The notes under the pieces are model-generated. The model was not told the origin of the DNA and did no database searches. It saw only the letters and a program-made list of their open reading frames with translations. The position numbers were made by a program, and so were the translations under genes. DNA of 64,000 nt, taken from NCBI GenBank assembly GCA_016218815.1, contig JACRCX010000080.1:1-64000 (forward strand), given 5' to 3'. This stretch comes from Deltaproteobacteria bacterium (GTDB lineage Bacteria > Myxococcota_A > Polyangia > DRWM01 > JAAZOP01). Positions 16,212 through 24,518 of this stretch are shown piece by piece. The number at the start of each line of letters is the position of its first letter. Within the stretch, counting starts at the first letter, position 1.

Positions 16212-17274
16212 AGCGGCGATCCCAGTCGTCGTGCTGGGGGGAACGGGCTACGTGGCCGGCGAGCTGCTGCGCCTGCTGCTTCTGCACCCTCGGTTCTCGG
16301 TCGCCTGCGTCGCGTCGGGCACCCGGCAGGGCGAGCCGGTGACGGCCGCCTTCCCCCACCTCGCGGGCACCGCGGCCGACGACCTGCGATTCGCCCCCGT
16401 CGCAGCGGCCGCCGCCCTCTTCCGGCCGGGGGCGCCCTCGGCGGTCTTCGCGGCGACGCCGCACGGCGCCACGGCGGCGCTGCTCGATCCGCTGCTGCGA
16501 CAGGCCGAGGCCGCCGGTGCCGACGTGCACGCCGTCGATCTGTCGGCCGACTTCCGCTTCCGCGACCCGGAGCGGTTCGAGCGGATCTACGGCACGACGC
16601 ACGCGGCGCCCGGCCGCTGCGCCGCGTTCCGCTGCTCCGTGCCCGAACACGACCGTGGCGACACCCCCGTCCACGCCGCGCAGCCCGGCTGCTTCGTGAC
16701 GGCCGCCCTCTGCGCCGCCTACCCGGCGCTCGCGCTCGGCCTGGTCGAGCCGGACGTGTTCGTCTCGGCCGTGACCGGCAGCTCGGGCAGCGGCCGGACG
16801 CCCGCCGCAAACACGCACCACCCCGAGCGCCGGAGCAATCTCTACGCCTACTCGCCCCTGGCGCACCGGCACGAAGAGGAGATGCGCATCCTCCTGGGGG
16901 AGGCGTGCGGCGGCGTCGAGCCGAACGTGGACTTCGTGCCGCATTCGGGCCCGTTCGTCCGCGGGATCCACGCGACGTTGCGCATGGCCCTCCGGGAGCC
17001 CCGCGGCGCGGCCGACGTCGCGGACGCGTACCGGGGCTATTACGGCGAAGGCTCGTTCGTGGAAGTGTCGGCGACGCCCCCGCGGCTCGCCGAAGTCGTC
17101 GGCACGAACCGCTGTCGCCTGGGCCTGGCGACCCGCGGCCGGACGCTCGTCGTCGCGTCGGTGCTCGACAACCTGGTCAAGGGCGCCGCGGGCGGAGCGA
17201 TCCAGTGGATGAACCGGCTGTTCGGTCTTCCCGAGGACTCCGGGCTCCGGCTGCCCGGCCTAGGATACTTCTGA
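16204..17274 (+). CDS. argC: N-acetyl-gamma-glutamyl-phosphate reductase
   Basis: This 356-residue NADPH-dependent enzyme reduces N-acyl-glutamyl phosphate to the semialdehyde, the third step of arginine synthesis. The Rossmann motif GGTGYVAGELLRLLL is at the N-terminus. The catalytic Cys lies in AQPGCFVTA (usually NPGCYPT). The family segment GSSGSGR and the His-containing FVPHSGPFVRGI are present. The acyl group may be acetyl or succinyl, depending on the carbamoyltransferase discussed below. It overlaps both neighbours, ending TGATG into argD. Confidence 0.92.
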   Translation: MPEAAIPVVVLGGTGYVAGELLRLLLLHPRFSVACVASGTRQGEPVTAAFPHLAGTAADDLRFAPVAAAAALFRPGAPSAVFAATPHGATAALLDPLLRQAEAAGADVHAVDLSADFRFRDPERFERIYGTTHAAPGRCAAFRCSVPEHDRGDTPVHAAQPGCFVTAALCAAYPALALGLVEPDVFVSAVTGSSGSGRTPAANTHHPERRSNLYAYSPLAHRHEEEMRILLGEACGGVEPNVDFVPHSGPFVRGIHATLRMALREPRGAADVADAYRGYYGEGSFVEVSATPPRLAEVVGTNRCRLGLATRGRTLVVASVLDNLVKGAAGGAIQWMNRLFGLPEDSGLRLPGLGYF

Positions 17275-18404
17275 TGACCGCGCTGCTGGACGTCTACCAC
17301 CAGGTCCCCCTGGAGCCCGTGCGCGGCGAGGGGCCGTGGCTGTTCGACGCCGCGGGCGCGCGGTACCTCGACGCCTACGGCGGCCACGCCGTTGCGTTGC
17401 TCGGCTACGCCCACCCGAGGCTGCTGGCGGCGCTGCAGGCCGCCGCGCGAGGCCTGTTCTTCCAGAGCAACGTGGTGCCGCTCGCGATGCGGGAGCGGGC
17501 CGCGGCACGGCTCCTCGCCTTCGCGCCGCCCGGCTTCTCGAAGGTCTTCTTCGTGAACTCCGGCGCCGAGGCGAACGAGAACGCGCTGCGCGTGGCCTTC
17601 CTCGCCACCGGCCGACCGAACGTCGTGGCGGTGGAAGGCGCGTTCCACGGCCGGACGGCCGGGGCCGCGGCGGTCACCGCCGGTCACGAGAAGTGGTACG
17701 GGTTCCCCGGGTCGCCGTGTCCCGTGGCGTGGGTCCCCTTCGGCGACGTCGGGGCGCTCGAGGCCGCCGTGGACTCGCGGACGGCGGCGGTGATCCTCGA
17801 GCCCGTGCAGGGGCTCGCGGGCGCGCGGGAGCTGCCGCGGCCGTTCCTGGAAGCGGCGCGTCGCGCGACCGAGCGGCACGGGGCGGTCCTGATCTTCGAC
17901 GAGGTGCAGTGCGGCATGGGTCGCACGGGATGGCCGTTCGCGGCTCAAGCGTACGGCGTCACGCCGGACCTGCTGACCACCGCCAAGGGGCTCGCCGGGG
18001 GGTTCCCGGCGGGTGCGCTGCTCCTGCCGGAGTCCCTCGCGGCGCGGGTGGGCAAGGGCGACCTCGGCACCACCTTCGGCGGCGGGCCGATGGCCGTCGC
18101 GCTGGTGGAGACGGTGATTGACGTCATCGAGTCCGAAGGTCTGCTGGAGCGGGTGCGCCGGCTCTCGGCGCGCCTGCGCGCGGAGGCTGTCGGCGGCGTC
18201 GTCACTGCCGTGCAGGGAGCGGGCTTCCTGCTCGGTCTCCGGACGACGAGGCCCGCGAAGGACGTGCTGGCCGACTTGCGCGGCCGCGGCATCCTCGCGG
18301 GCGGTGCGGCGGATCCGCGGGTGGTCCGGCTGCTGCCGCCGCTGATCCTGGAGGACGAGCACGTCGACCGGATCCTCGATGGGCTGCGGGCGGTGCCCGC
18401 GTGA
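17274..18404 (+). CDS. argD: Acetyl(succinyl)ornithine aminotransferase
   Basis: This 376-residue class III PLP enzyme converts N-acylglutamate semialdehyde to N-acylornithine using glutamate. Visible features are the substrate-binding GGHAVALLGYAHP, the PLP phosphate site NSGAEANENALR, IFDEVQCGMGRTG with the ring-stacking Asp, and the Schiff-base Lys in TTAKGLAGGFP. The ATG at 17274 shares bases with the argC stop. The length is slightly short for the family but all motifs are present. Confidence 0.92.
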   Translation: MTALLDVYHQVPLEPVRGEGPWLFDAAGARYLDAYGGHAVALLGYAHPRLLAALQAAARGLFFQSNVVPLAMRERAAARLLAFAPPGFSKVFFVNSGAEANENALRVAFLATGRPNVVAVEGAFHGRTAGAAAVTAGHEKWYGFPGSPCPVAWVPFGDVGALEAAVDSRTAAVILEPVQGLAGARELPRPFLEAARRATERHGAVLIFDEVQCGMGRTGWPFAAQAYGVTPDLLTTAKGLAGGFPAGALLLPESLAARVGKGDLGTTFGGGPMAVALVETVIDVIESEGLLERVRRLSARLRAEAVGGVVTAVQGAGFLLGLRTTRPAKDVLADLRGRGILAGGAADPRVVRLLPPLILEDEHVDRILDGLRAVPA

Positions 18405-18423
18405 GGGGAAGGACGGAGAGACC

Positions 18424-19434
18424 ATGAAACGATTCCTGGACCTGTCGGACCTGGCGGACGAGCGCCTGGAGGCGGTGCTCCGGCGGGCGAGGCAGCTCGA
18501 GGCGAATCCCCTGTCGAGCGCCCTCCGGGGGAAGGTCGTCGCGTTGCTGTTCATGAACCCGTCGCTCCGCACCCTGGCCTCCATGGAGGCCGGGGTGAAG
18601 CAGCTCGGGGGCGATACGTTCGTGATCACGCCTGGCCAGTCGAGCTGGGCGCTCGAGACGCGCGACGGCGTGGTGATGGACGGCGATGCGGTGGAGCACG
18701 TGCGGGAGGCGATTCCGGTGCTCGCCGAGTACGCGGACGCGCTCGGCGTCCGCTGCTTCGCCAAGGGGAAGGACCTCGCCGAGGATCTCGCGGACGGGGT
18801 GATCCGCCGGATGGCGGAGCTTTGCCCGAAGCCGTTCGTGAACCTCGAGTCCGCCGCGGCCCATCCCTGCCAGGCGCTCGCCGACTGGAAGACGCTCGAG
18901 GACGTCGGGATCCCACGGCGGGGCGGGCGGTTCGTGCTGTCGTGGGCGTACCACCCCAAGCCGCTCGCGCTGGCCGTGCCGGCGGCGGCGCTCACGATGG
19001 CGGCCCGCCGGGGCATGGACGTGACGATCCTGCGACCCGACGGGTACGCCCTGCCGGGGCCGCTCACGGAACGCGCCGCCCGGCTCGCGGCCGCGTCGGG
19101 CGGCTCGATCCGGCAGACCGCCGACCGCAGGGAGGCGCTGGAGGGAGCCCACGTGCTGTACGCGAAGAGCTGGGGCGCCCCGGACCTCTACGGCCGGCCG
19201 GCGGAGGAGGCGGAGCGTCGCCGCCCCCTGCGCGACTGGTGCGTGGCGGAGGACTGGTTCGCGACGGCCAGGCCCGACGCGCGGTTCATGCACTGCCTGC
19301 CCGTGCGCCGCAACGTCAAGGTGCGCGACGAGGTGCTCGACGGCCCCCGGAGCCTGGTGCTCCGCGAGGCGGGCAACCGGCTCCACGCGCAGAAGGCCCT
19401 GCTGCTCGAGCTGCTCACGGAGGAAGGTGCATGA
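18424..19434 (+). CDS. argF': N-acyl-ornithine carbamoyltransferase (ArgF' type, acetyl or succinyl)
   Basis: The 336-residue protein carries the carbamoyl-phosphate motif SLRT (47-50), MDGD (85-88), HPCQ, and HCLPVRRNV near the C-terminus. It resembles the Xanthomonas acetylornithine and Bacteroides succinylornithine enzymes rather than ordinary OTCase, so citrulline would be made as an N-acyl derivative and later deacylated by ArgE. Numbering is co-linear with the B. fragilis enzyme. Position 90, Pro in that enzyme and Glu (92) in Xanthomonas, is Val here, so the acyl group is unclear. A Lys after RRNV and the NRLHAQKA tail favour the acetyl type. The start is ATG 18424. Confidence 0.88.
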   Translation: MKRFLDLSDLADERLEAVLRRARQLEANPLSSALRGKVVALLFMNPSLRTLASMEAGVKQLGGDTFVITPGQSSWALETRDGVVMDGDAVEHVREAIPVLAEYADALGVRCFAKGKDLAEDLADGVIRRMAELCPKPFVNLESAAAHPCQALADWKTLEDVGIPRRGGRFVLSWAYHPKPLALAVPAAALTMAARRGMDVTILRPDGYALPGPLTERAARLAAASGGSIRQTADRREALEGAHVLYAKSWGAPDLYGRPAEEAERRRPLRDWCVAEDWFATARPDARFMHCLPVRRNVKVRDEVLDGPRSLVLREAGNRLHAQKALLLELLTEEGA

Positions 19435-20378
19435 ACATGCCCCACGATCGGGAGGCCACCTTGTCGGCCCTGGTCCGGACGCTGCCCTACGTCCGGCTGT
19501 TCCGGGGCAAGACCTTCGTGGTCAAGCTCGGGGGCTCCACGACCCGGGACGGAGCCGCCGTGCGCGCGGTGGTGGAGCAGGTCGGCATTCTGATCTCCTT
19601 CGGGATCCGCGTCGTGGTGGTGCACGGCGGTGGGCCGCAGGCCACGGCGCTCGCCGCGCGGCTCGGCGTCGAGAACCGGTTCGTGGACGGACGGCGGGTG
19701 ACGTCGCCCGCCATGCTCGACACGGTGATCCTGGCCATCCGCGGCAAGGTCAGCACACAGATCCTCGCCGAGTGCCGCCGCGCCCACCTCCCGGCCCTCG
19801 GCCTCTCGGGCGTCGACGCGGCGATCCTGCGGGCCAAGGTGCGACCGCCGGTCGTCCGGGAGGCCGGCGGCGAATCGGCGACCGTGGACTACGGCGAGGT
19901 CGGCGACTTGACCTCGGTCGACCGCGACGCGCTGGAGCGCCTGCTGGCCGCCGGGTTTACCCCGGTGCTCGCGCCCCTCGCGGCGGACGACGCCGGGCGG
20001 GTGCTCAACGTCAACGCCGACACCGTCGCCTCTGCCGTGGCCGTGGCCCTCGGCGCGGAGAAGCTCGTCTTCCTCACCGACACGCCCGGCATCCTCGAGA
20101 ACGCGAAGGACCCCGGTTCGCTGGTCTCCTACGTCGACCTCCCCGGCCTCGCCGCCCTCGAGGCGCGCGGCGCTCTCGGCGGCGGCATGCTGCCGAAGGT
20201 CAACGCGGCGCGCGCGGCGCTCGCCGGCGGTGTGCCGCGCGTCCACGTCGTCGGCCACGCCTCCCCCGGCAGCCTGCTGGCCGAGGTCTTCACCAACGAG
20301 GGCGCCGGGACGCTCATCGTCCACGACCGTGCGGAGATCCTGCCCGCCGAGTTGGCGCAGGGAGCCGCGCCCGCATGA
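19431..20378 (+). CDS. argB: N-acetylglutamate kinase
   Basis: This 315-residue amino-acid kinase phosphorylates N-acylglutamate. Matches to the family are VVKLGG at the N-terminus, VVHGGGPQATALA, the NVNADTVASAVAVAL segment and FLTDTPGI. GGGMLPKVNAA holds the catalytic Lys near the C-terminus. The ATG at 19431 overlaps the argF' stop as ATGA, with GGAGGAAGG 8 bases upstream. Arginine feedback inhibition is common in this family, but an N-terminal helix alone cannot prove it here. Confidence 0.9.
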   Translation: MNMPHDREATLSALVRTLPYVRLFRGKTFVVKLGGSTTRDGAAVRAVVEQVGILISFGIRVVVVHGGGPQATALAARLGVENRFVDGRRVTSPAMLDTVILAIRGKVSTQILAECRRAHLPALGLSGVDAAILRAKVRPPVVREAGGESATVDYGEVGDLTSVDRDALERLLAAGFTPVLAPLAADDAGRVLNVNADTVASAVAVALGAEKLVFLTDTPGILENAKDPGSLVSYVDLPGLAALEARGALGGGMLPKVNAARAALAGGVPRVHVVGHASPGSLLAEVFTNEGAGTLIVHDRAEILPAELAQGAAPA

Positions 20379-21475
20379 ACGACGAGTCGCTGCTGCGGTT
20401 CCACCGCCGCGCCGTGGCCACGCGCTCGGTGTCCGGCGAGGAGGACGCGCTCGCCGCGGACGTCGCAGCTATTCTGGCCAACGCCGGCGCGGCGCCGGAG
20501 CGTCTCGGGACCAACGTCTGGGCCGTGGTGGGACCTGCGGACGCGCCGCTGCTCTGCCTCTGCACGCACCTGGACACCGTCCCCCCCGCGCCGGGCTGGA
20601 CCCGCGATCCGCTGGTTCCGGAGGTCGTGGCGGGACGAATCTATGGGCTCGGATCGAACGACGCCAAGGCCTCGGTGGCGGCCATGACGGCCGCGACGCT
20701 CCGCCTCGCGCCGGACCTCGACGCCCTGGGCCTCCGGCTGCTGCTCGCGTTGACCGCCGAGGAAGAGACGGGAGGCGCCGGCGCCGAGGCGCTGGTGCCG
20801 CACCTCGCCGCACGCGGCCTGCGCCCAGCGGCGGTGATCGTGGGCGAGCCCACGGGACTCGACGTGGCGGTGGCGCAGAAGGGGCTCCTGGTGCTCGAGC
20901 TGGTCGCGCACGGCGACGCCTGCCACGCCGCCCACGGGCGCGCGACCGGGGCGCGCAACGCCATCCACGGCCTCGCTCGCGACCTCGTGGCCCTCGCGGG
21001 CCTCGACCTGGGCCCCTCGCACCCGGCCCTCGGGCCGGTCACGCTGGAGCCGACGCTGCTCCGCGGCGGGACGGCGCGGAACATGGTGCCCGCCGAGGCG
21101 AGCTGCCTGCTCGACGTTCGTGTGAACCCGGAGCCCGCGCCGCAGGCCGTGGCCGTCCGCATCCGGGGCGTCTGCGAGGGCGAGGTCCGCGTCGTGAGCG
21201 ACCGACTCGCCCCGTGCGAGACGGACGCCGGTCATCCCCTGGTCCAGGCGGCGCTGGGTGCCCGGCCCGGTGCGCGCGCCTTCGGCTCCCGGGGAGTCTC
21301 GGATTGGGTCTTCTGGGCGAAGGTCGCTCCGGCGATCAAGGTCGGGCCCGGCCGTTCGGAGCGATCGCACACGGCGGACGAGTACGTGGAGGAGGCCGAG
21401 GTGCTCGCCGGGGCCCGGTTCTACGAGGAGGCCGTCCGTCGCTGCGCCGGCCGGCTCGGACCGGCAGCGCCCTGA
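20375..21475 (+). CDS. argE: M20-family deacylase, acetylornithine/acetylcitrulline deacetylase-like
   Basis: This 366-residue M20 metallopeptidase should remove the N-acyl group. With an ArgF'-type upstream enzyme the likely substrate is N-acylcitrulline. Metal ligands are visible: His in CTHLDTVP, Asp in GSNDAKAS, the catalytic Glu pair in TAEEETGG, EPTG, and a late His in SERSHTADEY. Its start overlaps the argB stop as ATGA. Related DapE and LysK enzymes share the motifs, but the operon fixes the pathway. Confidence 0.88.
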   Translation: MNDESLLRFHRRAVATRSVSGEEDALAADVAAILANAGAAPERLGTNVWAVVGPADAPLLCLCTHLDTVPPAPGWTRDPLVPEVVAGRIYGLGSNDAKASVAAMTAATLRLAPDLDALGLRLLLALTAEEETGGAGAEALVPHLAARGLRPAAVIVGEPTGLDVAVAQKGLLVLELVAHGDACHAAHGRATGARNAIHGLARDLVALAGLDLGPSHPALGPVTLEPTLLRGGTARNMVPAEASCLLDVRVNPEPAPQAVAVRIRGVCEGEVRVVSDRLAPCETDAGHPLVQAALGARPGARAFGSRGVSDWVFWAKVAPAIKVGPGRSERSHTADEYVEEAEVLAGARFYEEAVRRCAGRLGPAAP

Positions 21476-21526
21476 CGGTCCGCCGGGCGGCGGCACGGGG
21501 CGGGCCGCGGGAAGAAGGTGGGACGC

Positions 21527-22717
21527 ATGACGAGGCTATGGGACCGCGGCGAACCGCTCGATCGGATCGTCCTCGAGTACACCGCGGGCGAGGACCACCT
21601 CCTGGACGACCGGCTCGTGGCCTACGACGTTCGCGCGTCGGCGGCACACGCGGCGATGCTCCACGCCTCCGGCTTCCTCTCGTCGGACGACCTCGCCGCG
21701 CTCGGGACCGCGCTCGAACGCATCGGGGCGGACCACGCCGCGGGCGCCTGGCGCGTGTCGCTGGAGGAGGAGGACTGCCACACCGCGCTCGAGAACCGGC
21801 TCGTGGAAGCGTGCGGCGAGGCGGGTTCCCGGATCCACCTCGGCCGCTCCCGGAACGATCAGGTGCTCGTCGCCCTGCGGCTGTGGCTGAAGGACGCGCT
21901 CGAGACGCTCGCCGAGGCCGCCGGGGCCGTGGCCGGAGCGCTCGACGGCGTCTCCCTCGTCCAGGGCTCGCTGCCGATGCCGGGCTACACGCACCTGCAG
22001 CGGGCGATGCCGTCCTCCGTGGCGCTGTGGGCGGGCGGGTTCGCCGCGGACCTCCGCGACGACGCCGCCGGACTCCGGGCCGCCCGTCGCCGCGCCGATC
22101 GGAACCCGCTCGGCTCGGCCGCGGGTTACGGCGTGCCCGTCCTGAACCTCGACCGCGGGCACACGACCGCCTCGCTCGGCTTCTCCGAGCCGCATGTGCC
22201 GGTCACCGCGGTGCAGCTCTCGCGGGGCAAGGCGGAGGCCGGCGCCCTGTTCGAGGCGGCCCTCCTGGGCCAGGACCTCGGTCGGCTCGCGGCCGAGCTG
22301 TGCCTGTTCGCGACCGCGGAGTTCGGTTTCGTGCGGCTCCCGCCCGAGCTGACCACGGGTTCTTCGATGCTGCCCCAGAAGCGCAACCCGGACCTGTTCG
22401 AGCTGGCGCGGGGTCGGAGCGGCGAGGCGGCCGCGGCGCTGTTCGAGGTGCTCGCCGTGACCTCGAAGCTGCCGTCGGGGTACCACCGCGACCTGCAGCT
22501 CGTGAAGAAGGCCCTCTTCCGCGGCCTGGACGGCGTGCTCGCCACGGCGAGACTCATGGCCCATGCCGTTCCTCTGGTCCGCTTCGACGGAACCCGCATG
22601 GCGGCGGCGCTCGACGACGACCTCCGGCTCGCCGAGCGCGCCTACCGCCTCGTGCAGGAGTCGGGCGTGCCGTTCCGGGAGGCGTTCCGGAGGGTGCGGC
22701 GGGACGAGAAGGCGTGA
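21527..22717 (+). CDS. argH: Argininosuccinate lyase
   Basis: This 396-residue fumarase-superfamily enzyme splits argininosuccinate into arginine and fumarate, the last pathway step. Family signatures are IHLGRSRNDQV, GYTHLQRAMPSS and the mobile loop GSSMLPQKRNPD with the catalytic Ser. The ATG at 21527 is preceded by AAGAAGGTGGG; an in-frame GTG at 21518 is less well placed. It ends the operon. The next gene converges and stops 20 bases further on, leaving little room for a terminator. Confidence 0.93.
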   Translation: MTRLWDRGEPLDRIVLEYTAGEDHLLDDRLVAYDVRASAAHAAMLHASGFLSSDDLAALGTALERIGADHAAGAWRVSLEEEDCHTALENRLVEACGEAGSRIHLGRSRNDQVLVALRLWLKDALETLAEAAGAVAGALDGVSLVQGSLPMPGYTHLQRAMPSSVALWAGGFAADLRDDAAGLRAARRRADRNPLGSAAGYGVPVLNLDRGHTTASLGFSEPHVPVTAVQLSRGKAEAGALFEAALLGQDLGRLAAELCLFATAEFGFVRLPPELTTGSSMLPQKRNPDLFELARGRSGEAAAALFEVLAVTSKLPSGYHRDLQLVKKALFRGLDGVLATARLMAHAVPLVRFDGTRMAAALDDDLRLAERAYRLVQESGVPFREAFRRVRRDEKA

Positions 22718-22737
22718 CGGTCCGCGGCTGACGCTCC

Positions 22738-24399
22738 CTACGGCGCCGGCATCCCCGCCGCGTCGCACGACGGAGCGTCGCCGGCGAGGCAGCCGCGGCG
22801 GTAGGCGGCGATCGCGTCGGGGAAGCGGTCGTGGGCCTCGAGCAGCACGCCCAGCGCGTGGCAGCCGGGTCCGTCGTTGCCGTCGCACGCCTTGCGGTAG
22901 ACGTCCTGGGCGTCGTTCCAGCGCGCCCCGCGCGCCTCGAGCGCCGCGCCGTATGCCGTGCACGCAGCAGCGAGACCGAGCTCGCAGCCACGATGGAAGT
23001 CCGTCTCTGCCGCGGCCACGTCCCCCTCCGCTTCGCGCTCGCCGCTCGCCAGGCACGCCGCCGCATCGCCCCCGTCGCAGCCTCGCCGATAAGCGGCCGT
23101 CGCCTCGTCCGCGCGCCGGCGTCCGGCCAGGAAATCGCCGAGCGCCGTGCAGGACGCGGGCGCGTTGCCGGCGTCGCATCCCGCCGCGTACGATCGCTCC
23201 GCCTCCCGGCGGTCGCCGCCGTCCTCGTACATCCGCCCGAGCGTCCGGCACGACTCCCCGTGGCCCCCGTCGCACGCCGCTTGGAACGCCGCCTGTGCTC
23301 CCGCTTCGCCCCCGGCGCGCTGCAGCAGTGCGCCGAACGCCGCGCACGATTCCGGGTCGTGCAGCGCGCACGCGCGGCCGAACAGCGCGGCCGCGTCCTC
23401 CGTCTCCCCCGCCGCCTGCCGCGCCGCGCCCAAGGCGCGGCAGCCGTCGGCGACGTCGTCGTCGCACGCCTTCCCGTACGACGTCTCGGCCTCCTCCGTC
23501 TCGCCGCGCGCGACCAGCCGGTGCCCCAGCTCCAGACACGCGCGCCCGTGCCCGCGCTCGCAGCCGGACCGGAACGATGCTTCGGCCTGGTCGAACCGAG
23601 CCTCCGCCAGCGACGCCCGCCCGCTCTCGTAGCACGCCTCGGCGTCGCCCGCGTCGCACCCTCGCCGGAACGCGTCCACCGCCCCTGACCCCGCGTCCAA
23701 CCCGCGTCCCAGCTCGCGACAGCCGGCGGCGTCCCCCGCGTCGCACGCGCGGACGAAGGCCGCCTGGGCCTCGTCGGCGCGGCCGGTGTCCCGCAGCACG
23801 CGGCCCAGCGCCGAGCACGCCGCCGGGAGGATCGGTCCCTCCGCGGCACACGCAGCCCGGAAGGCGCTCTCCGCGTCCCCCGCGTCGCTCGCCAGCCGCA
23901 ACGAGCCCAGCGCCATGCACGACGCCAGGACACCCGACGAGCATGCCCCGTGGTACAATCGATCCGCTTCGGCCGAATCACCCCGCGACTCGATCTGGAT
24001 CGCCAGATGGTAGCAACCGTCCGCGTCCCCACCCTCGCACCCCTGACGGAACCACGACTCCGCCATGTCCGATTGCCCGCGCACCGCCAGGACCGACCCG
24101 ACCCCCGTGCACCCCGCCTCGTCCAGCGCGACCGTGCACGAGATGCGATAGCTCTCCTCGGCCTCGTCCAGCGCATTCAGCTCCAGATGCCGCCGCCCCG
24201 CCTCGAGGCACCCCTCGGGCGCGCTCGTGGTGCAGACCAACGGCGGCTCCTCCGCCGGCGTGGGCGTGGGCGTAGGCGCGGGCGAGGCGGGCCCCGTCAC
24301 GGGCCGCGCCGTCGTCGGCCCCACCGGCGGCGGCGTCGCAGGCCCGCACGCGACAGTCGCCGCGAACGCGAAGGAAGCCAGAACGCCCAGGTCGCCCAC
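22738..24399 (-). CDS. Hcp-like lipoprotein with about 16 Sel1/TPR repeats
   Basis: After a signal peptide ending in VACG and a Pro/Thr linker, the protein is a continuous solenoid of about 36-residue helical repeats. Each contains a Cys pair spaced like CDAGDAAGC; I count about 16 such pairs. This matches Helicobacter cysteine-rich (Hcp) proteins, where a disulfide staples each Sel1-type repeat. These are secreted scaffolds for protein-protein binding. GTG 24399 (553 residues) is chosen so the protein begins with the signal peptide. An in-frame ATG at 24483 would add residues encoded by the REP-like hairpins and is less likely. The partner is unknown. Confidence 0.82.
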   Translation of the reverse strand: MGDLGVLASFAFAATVACGPATPPPVGPTTARPVTGPASPAPTPTPTPAEEPPLVCTTSAPEGCLEAGRRHLELNALDEAEESYRISCTVALDEAGCTGVGSVLAVRGQSDMAESWFRQGCEGGDADGCYHLAIQIESRGDSAEADRLYHGACSSGVLASCMALGSLRLASDAGDAESAFRAACAAEGPILPAACSALGRVLRDTGRADEAQAAFVRACDAGDAAGCRELGRGLDAGSGAVDAFRRGCDAGDAEACYESGRASLAEARFDQAEASFRSGCERGHGRACLELGHRLVARGETEEAETSYGKACDDDVADGCRALGAARQAAGETEDAAALFGRACALHDPESCAAFGALLQRAGGEAGAQAAFQAACDGGHGESCRTLGRMYEDGGDRREAERSYAAGCDAGNAPASCTALGDFLAGRRRADEATAAYRRGCDGGDAAACLASGEREAEGDVAAAETDFHRGCELGLAAACTAYGAALEARGARWNDAQDVYRKACDGNDGPGCHALGVLLEAHDRFPDAIAAYRRGCLAGDAPSCDAAGMPAP

Positions 24400-24404
24400 A
24401 ACGG

Positions 24405-24463
24405 AACCGCGGGCTTCAGCCCGCGGCTGAGCGGTCGGCAACCGCGGGCTGAAGCCCGCGGTT
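24405..24463. repeat. REP-like double hairpin (GCGGGCTTCAGCCCGC family)
   Basis: Two near-identical palindromes lie in opposite orientation: AACCGCGGGCTTCAGCCCGCGG (24405-24426) and its mirror form at 24440-24463. They are separated by 13 bases. Each can fold into a stem of about 10 bp. A degenerate third copy is at 33954-33981. Palindromes of this core occur in many unrelated bacteria; the position just upstream of a signal peptide is unusual. Confidence 0.85.
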
Positions 24464-24518
24464 CGGATAAGCGAATGTCCCATGTGCTGCCAGCCCCCAG
24501 TCCCCACCCCCCGGCCCC

